64,000 nt of DNA from contig NZ_AP022573.1 of assembly GCF_010729105.1 (NCBI RefSeq), forward strand, positions 2,418,001 to 2,482,000. Reading direction: 5' to 3'. The notes beneath the pieces were generated by a model. It was not told the origin of the DNA. It made no database searches and saw only the letters and a list, made by a program, of their open reading frames with translations. The position numbers and the translations under genes were made by a program. Shown piece after piece: positions 63,561 through 64,000 of this stretch (position 1 is the stretch's first letter; every line of letters begins with the position of its first letter). This stretch comes from Mycobacterium saskatchewanense. GTDB taxonomy: Bacteria; Actinomycetota; Actinomycetes; Mycobacteriales; Mycobacteriaceae.

Positions 63561-64000
63561 ATGTCATTTCTGACAGCCATCCCTGCAGAGTTGCTCGCCG
63601 CAGCGCAGCAACTGGAGGCAATCGGCACTTCGCTGACCGCGCAGAATGCGGGCATCGCCGCGCCGACAACGGGTGTTGCCCCCGCTGCCGCCGACTCGGT
63701 CTCGGCCCTGCAGGCGGCGCTCTTCTCGGGCTACGGCAGCATGTACCAGCAGATCGCCGCCGAAGCGCAGGCCATCCAGCAGCAGTTCGTCACCACCCTG
63801 GGATTGAGCTCCGGCACCTACACGGACACGGAGGCCGCCAACGTCGTCGCGGCCACCCCGGTCGACGTGATCAACCAGCTCGGCACGCTCTTCGGCGGCC
63901 CGCTCACCAGCACCAACGGCTTGGCGACCAGCCTGTCCAGCAACACGGCCAACCTGTTCAACATCGGCGGTGGCAACTGGACCTCGGCGGCCTCCGACCT
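63561..64000 (+). CDS. PE-family protein (3' end outside window)
   Basis: The first 146 residues start MSFLTAIPAELLAAAQQLEA, the PE domain signature, with a Pro-Glu pair at residues 8-9. The domain is helical to about residue 95 (LFSGYGSMYQQIAAEAQAIQQQ). Beyond it VAATPVDVINQLGTLFGGPLTS is a different C-terminal domain rather than PGRS Gly-Ala repeats. ATG at 63561 follows AGGAG. PE proteins are exported by type VII secretion and usually partner PPE proteins. The end is cut by the window. Confidence 0.9.
   Translation, partial: MSFLTAIPAELLAAAQQLEAIGTSLTAQNAGIAAPTTGVAPAAADSVSALQAALFSGYGSMYQQIAAEAQAIQQQFVTTLGLSSGTYTDTEAANVVAATPVDVINQLGTLFGGPLTSTNGLATSLSSNTANLFNIGGGNWTSAASD

Overview
The window is high-GC chromosomal DNA from a Mycobacterium. 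It carries mycothiol conjugate amidase, a proline-rich RDD antigen, a PE-family gene at the right edge and long runs of mycobacterial lipid-metabolism genes. From about 0.2 to 25.6 kb the order matches, as I remember it, an inverted copy of the M. tuberculosis segment Rv1084 down to Rv1057; the homologue of Rv1056 appears only at 57.7 kb. The PE gene suggests a slow grower, but the species cannot be fixed from the sequence.

Layout. (1) 1-21.2 kb, conserved backbone: partial SnoaL-like gene, DUF255 protein, mca, DUF4307 protein, greA, metB, pra, cbs, lipU, SGNH hydrolase, fadA3, BI-1 protein, echA9-echA8-alpha/beta hydrolase, rhodanese, cysteine dioxygenase, lpqV, two patatin-like proteins and a class II amidotransferase. 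(2) 21.2-22.4 kb: an IS110-family element placed directly upstream of the amidotransferase gene. (3) 22.6-25.6 kb: backbone again (fadD14, beta-propeller protein). (4) About 26-57.7 kb: a 31-kb lithoautotrophy island. (5) 57.7-64 kb: DUF427 protein (Rv1056-like), small accessory genes, tRNA-Leu(UAA) and the start of a PE gene.

The island joins hydrogen oxidation to the Calvin-Benson-Bassham cycle. It holds class I fructose bisphosphatase and phosphoribulokinase; NuoM- and NuoL-like proton-pumping subunits with a decayed NuoK piece; a tightly overlapping nine-gene operon for a Huc-type (group 2a) uptake [NiFe] hydrogenase, with its maturation protease and unusual TPR, NifU-Rieske and NHL proteins; a divergent AraC-type regulator; a form IC RuBisCO operon cbbL-cbbS-cbbX-cbbR; class I aldolase; a GAF histidine kinase and LuxR-type regulator; ribulose-phosphate epimerase and transketolase; and hypE, D, C, F, A and B for NiFe cofactor assembly.

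Inferred joint function: Huc passes electrons from H2 to quinone, and the reducing power and ATP drive CO2 fixation by RuBisCO. FBPase, aldolase, transketolase, epimerase and phosphoribulokinase regenerate ribulose bisphosphate. Phosphoglycerate kinase, GAPDH, triose-phosphate isomerase and ribose-5-phosphate isomerase are not in the window and must come from elsewhere. Palindromes lie upstream of cbbL, fbp, rpe, hypF/hypA and the hydrogenase operon. A separate palindromic intergenic repeat occurs three times in the backbone.
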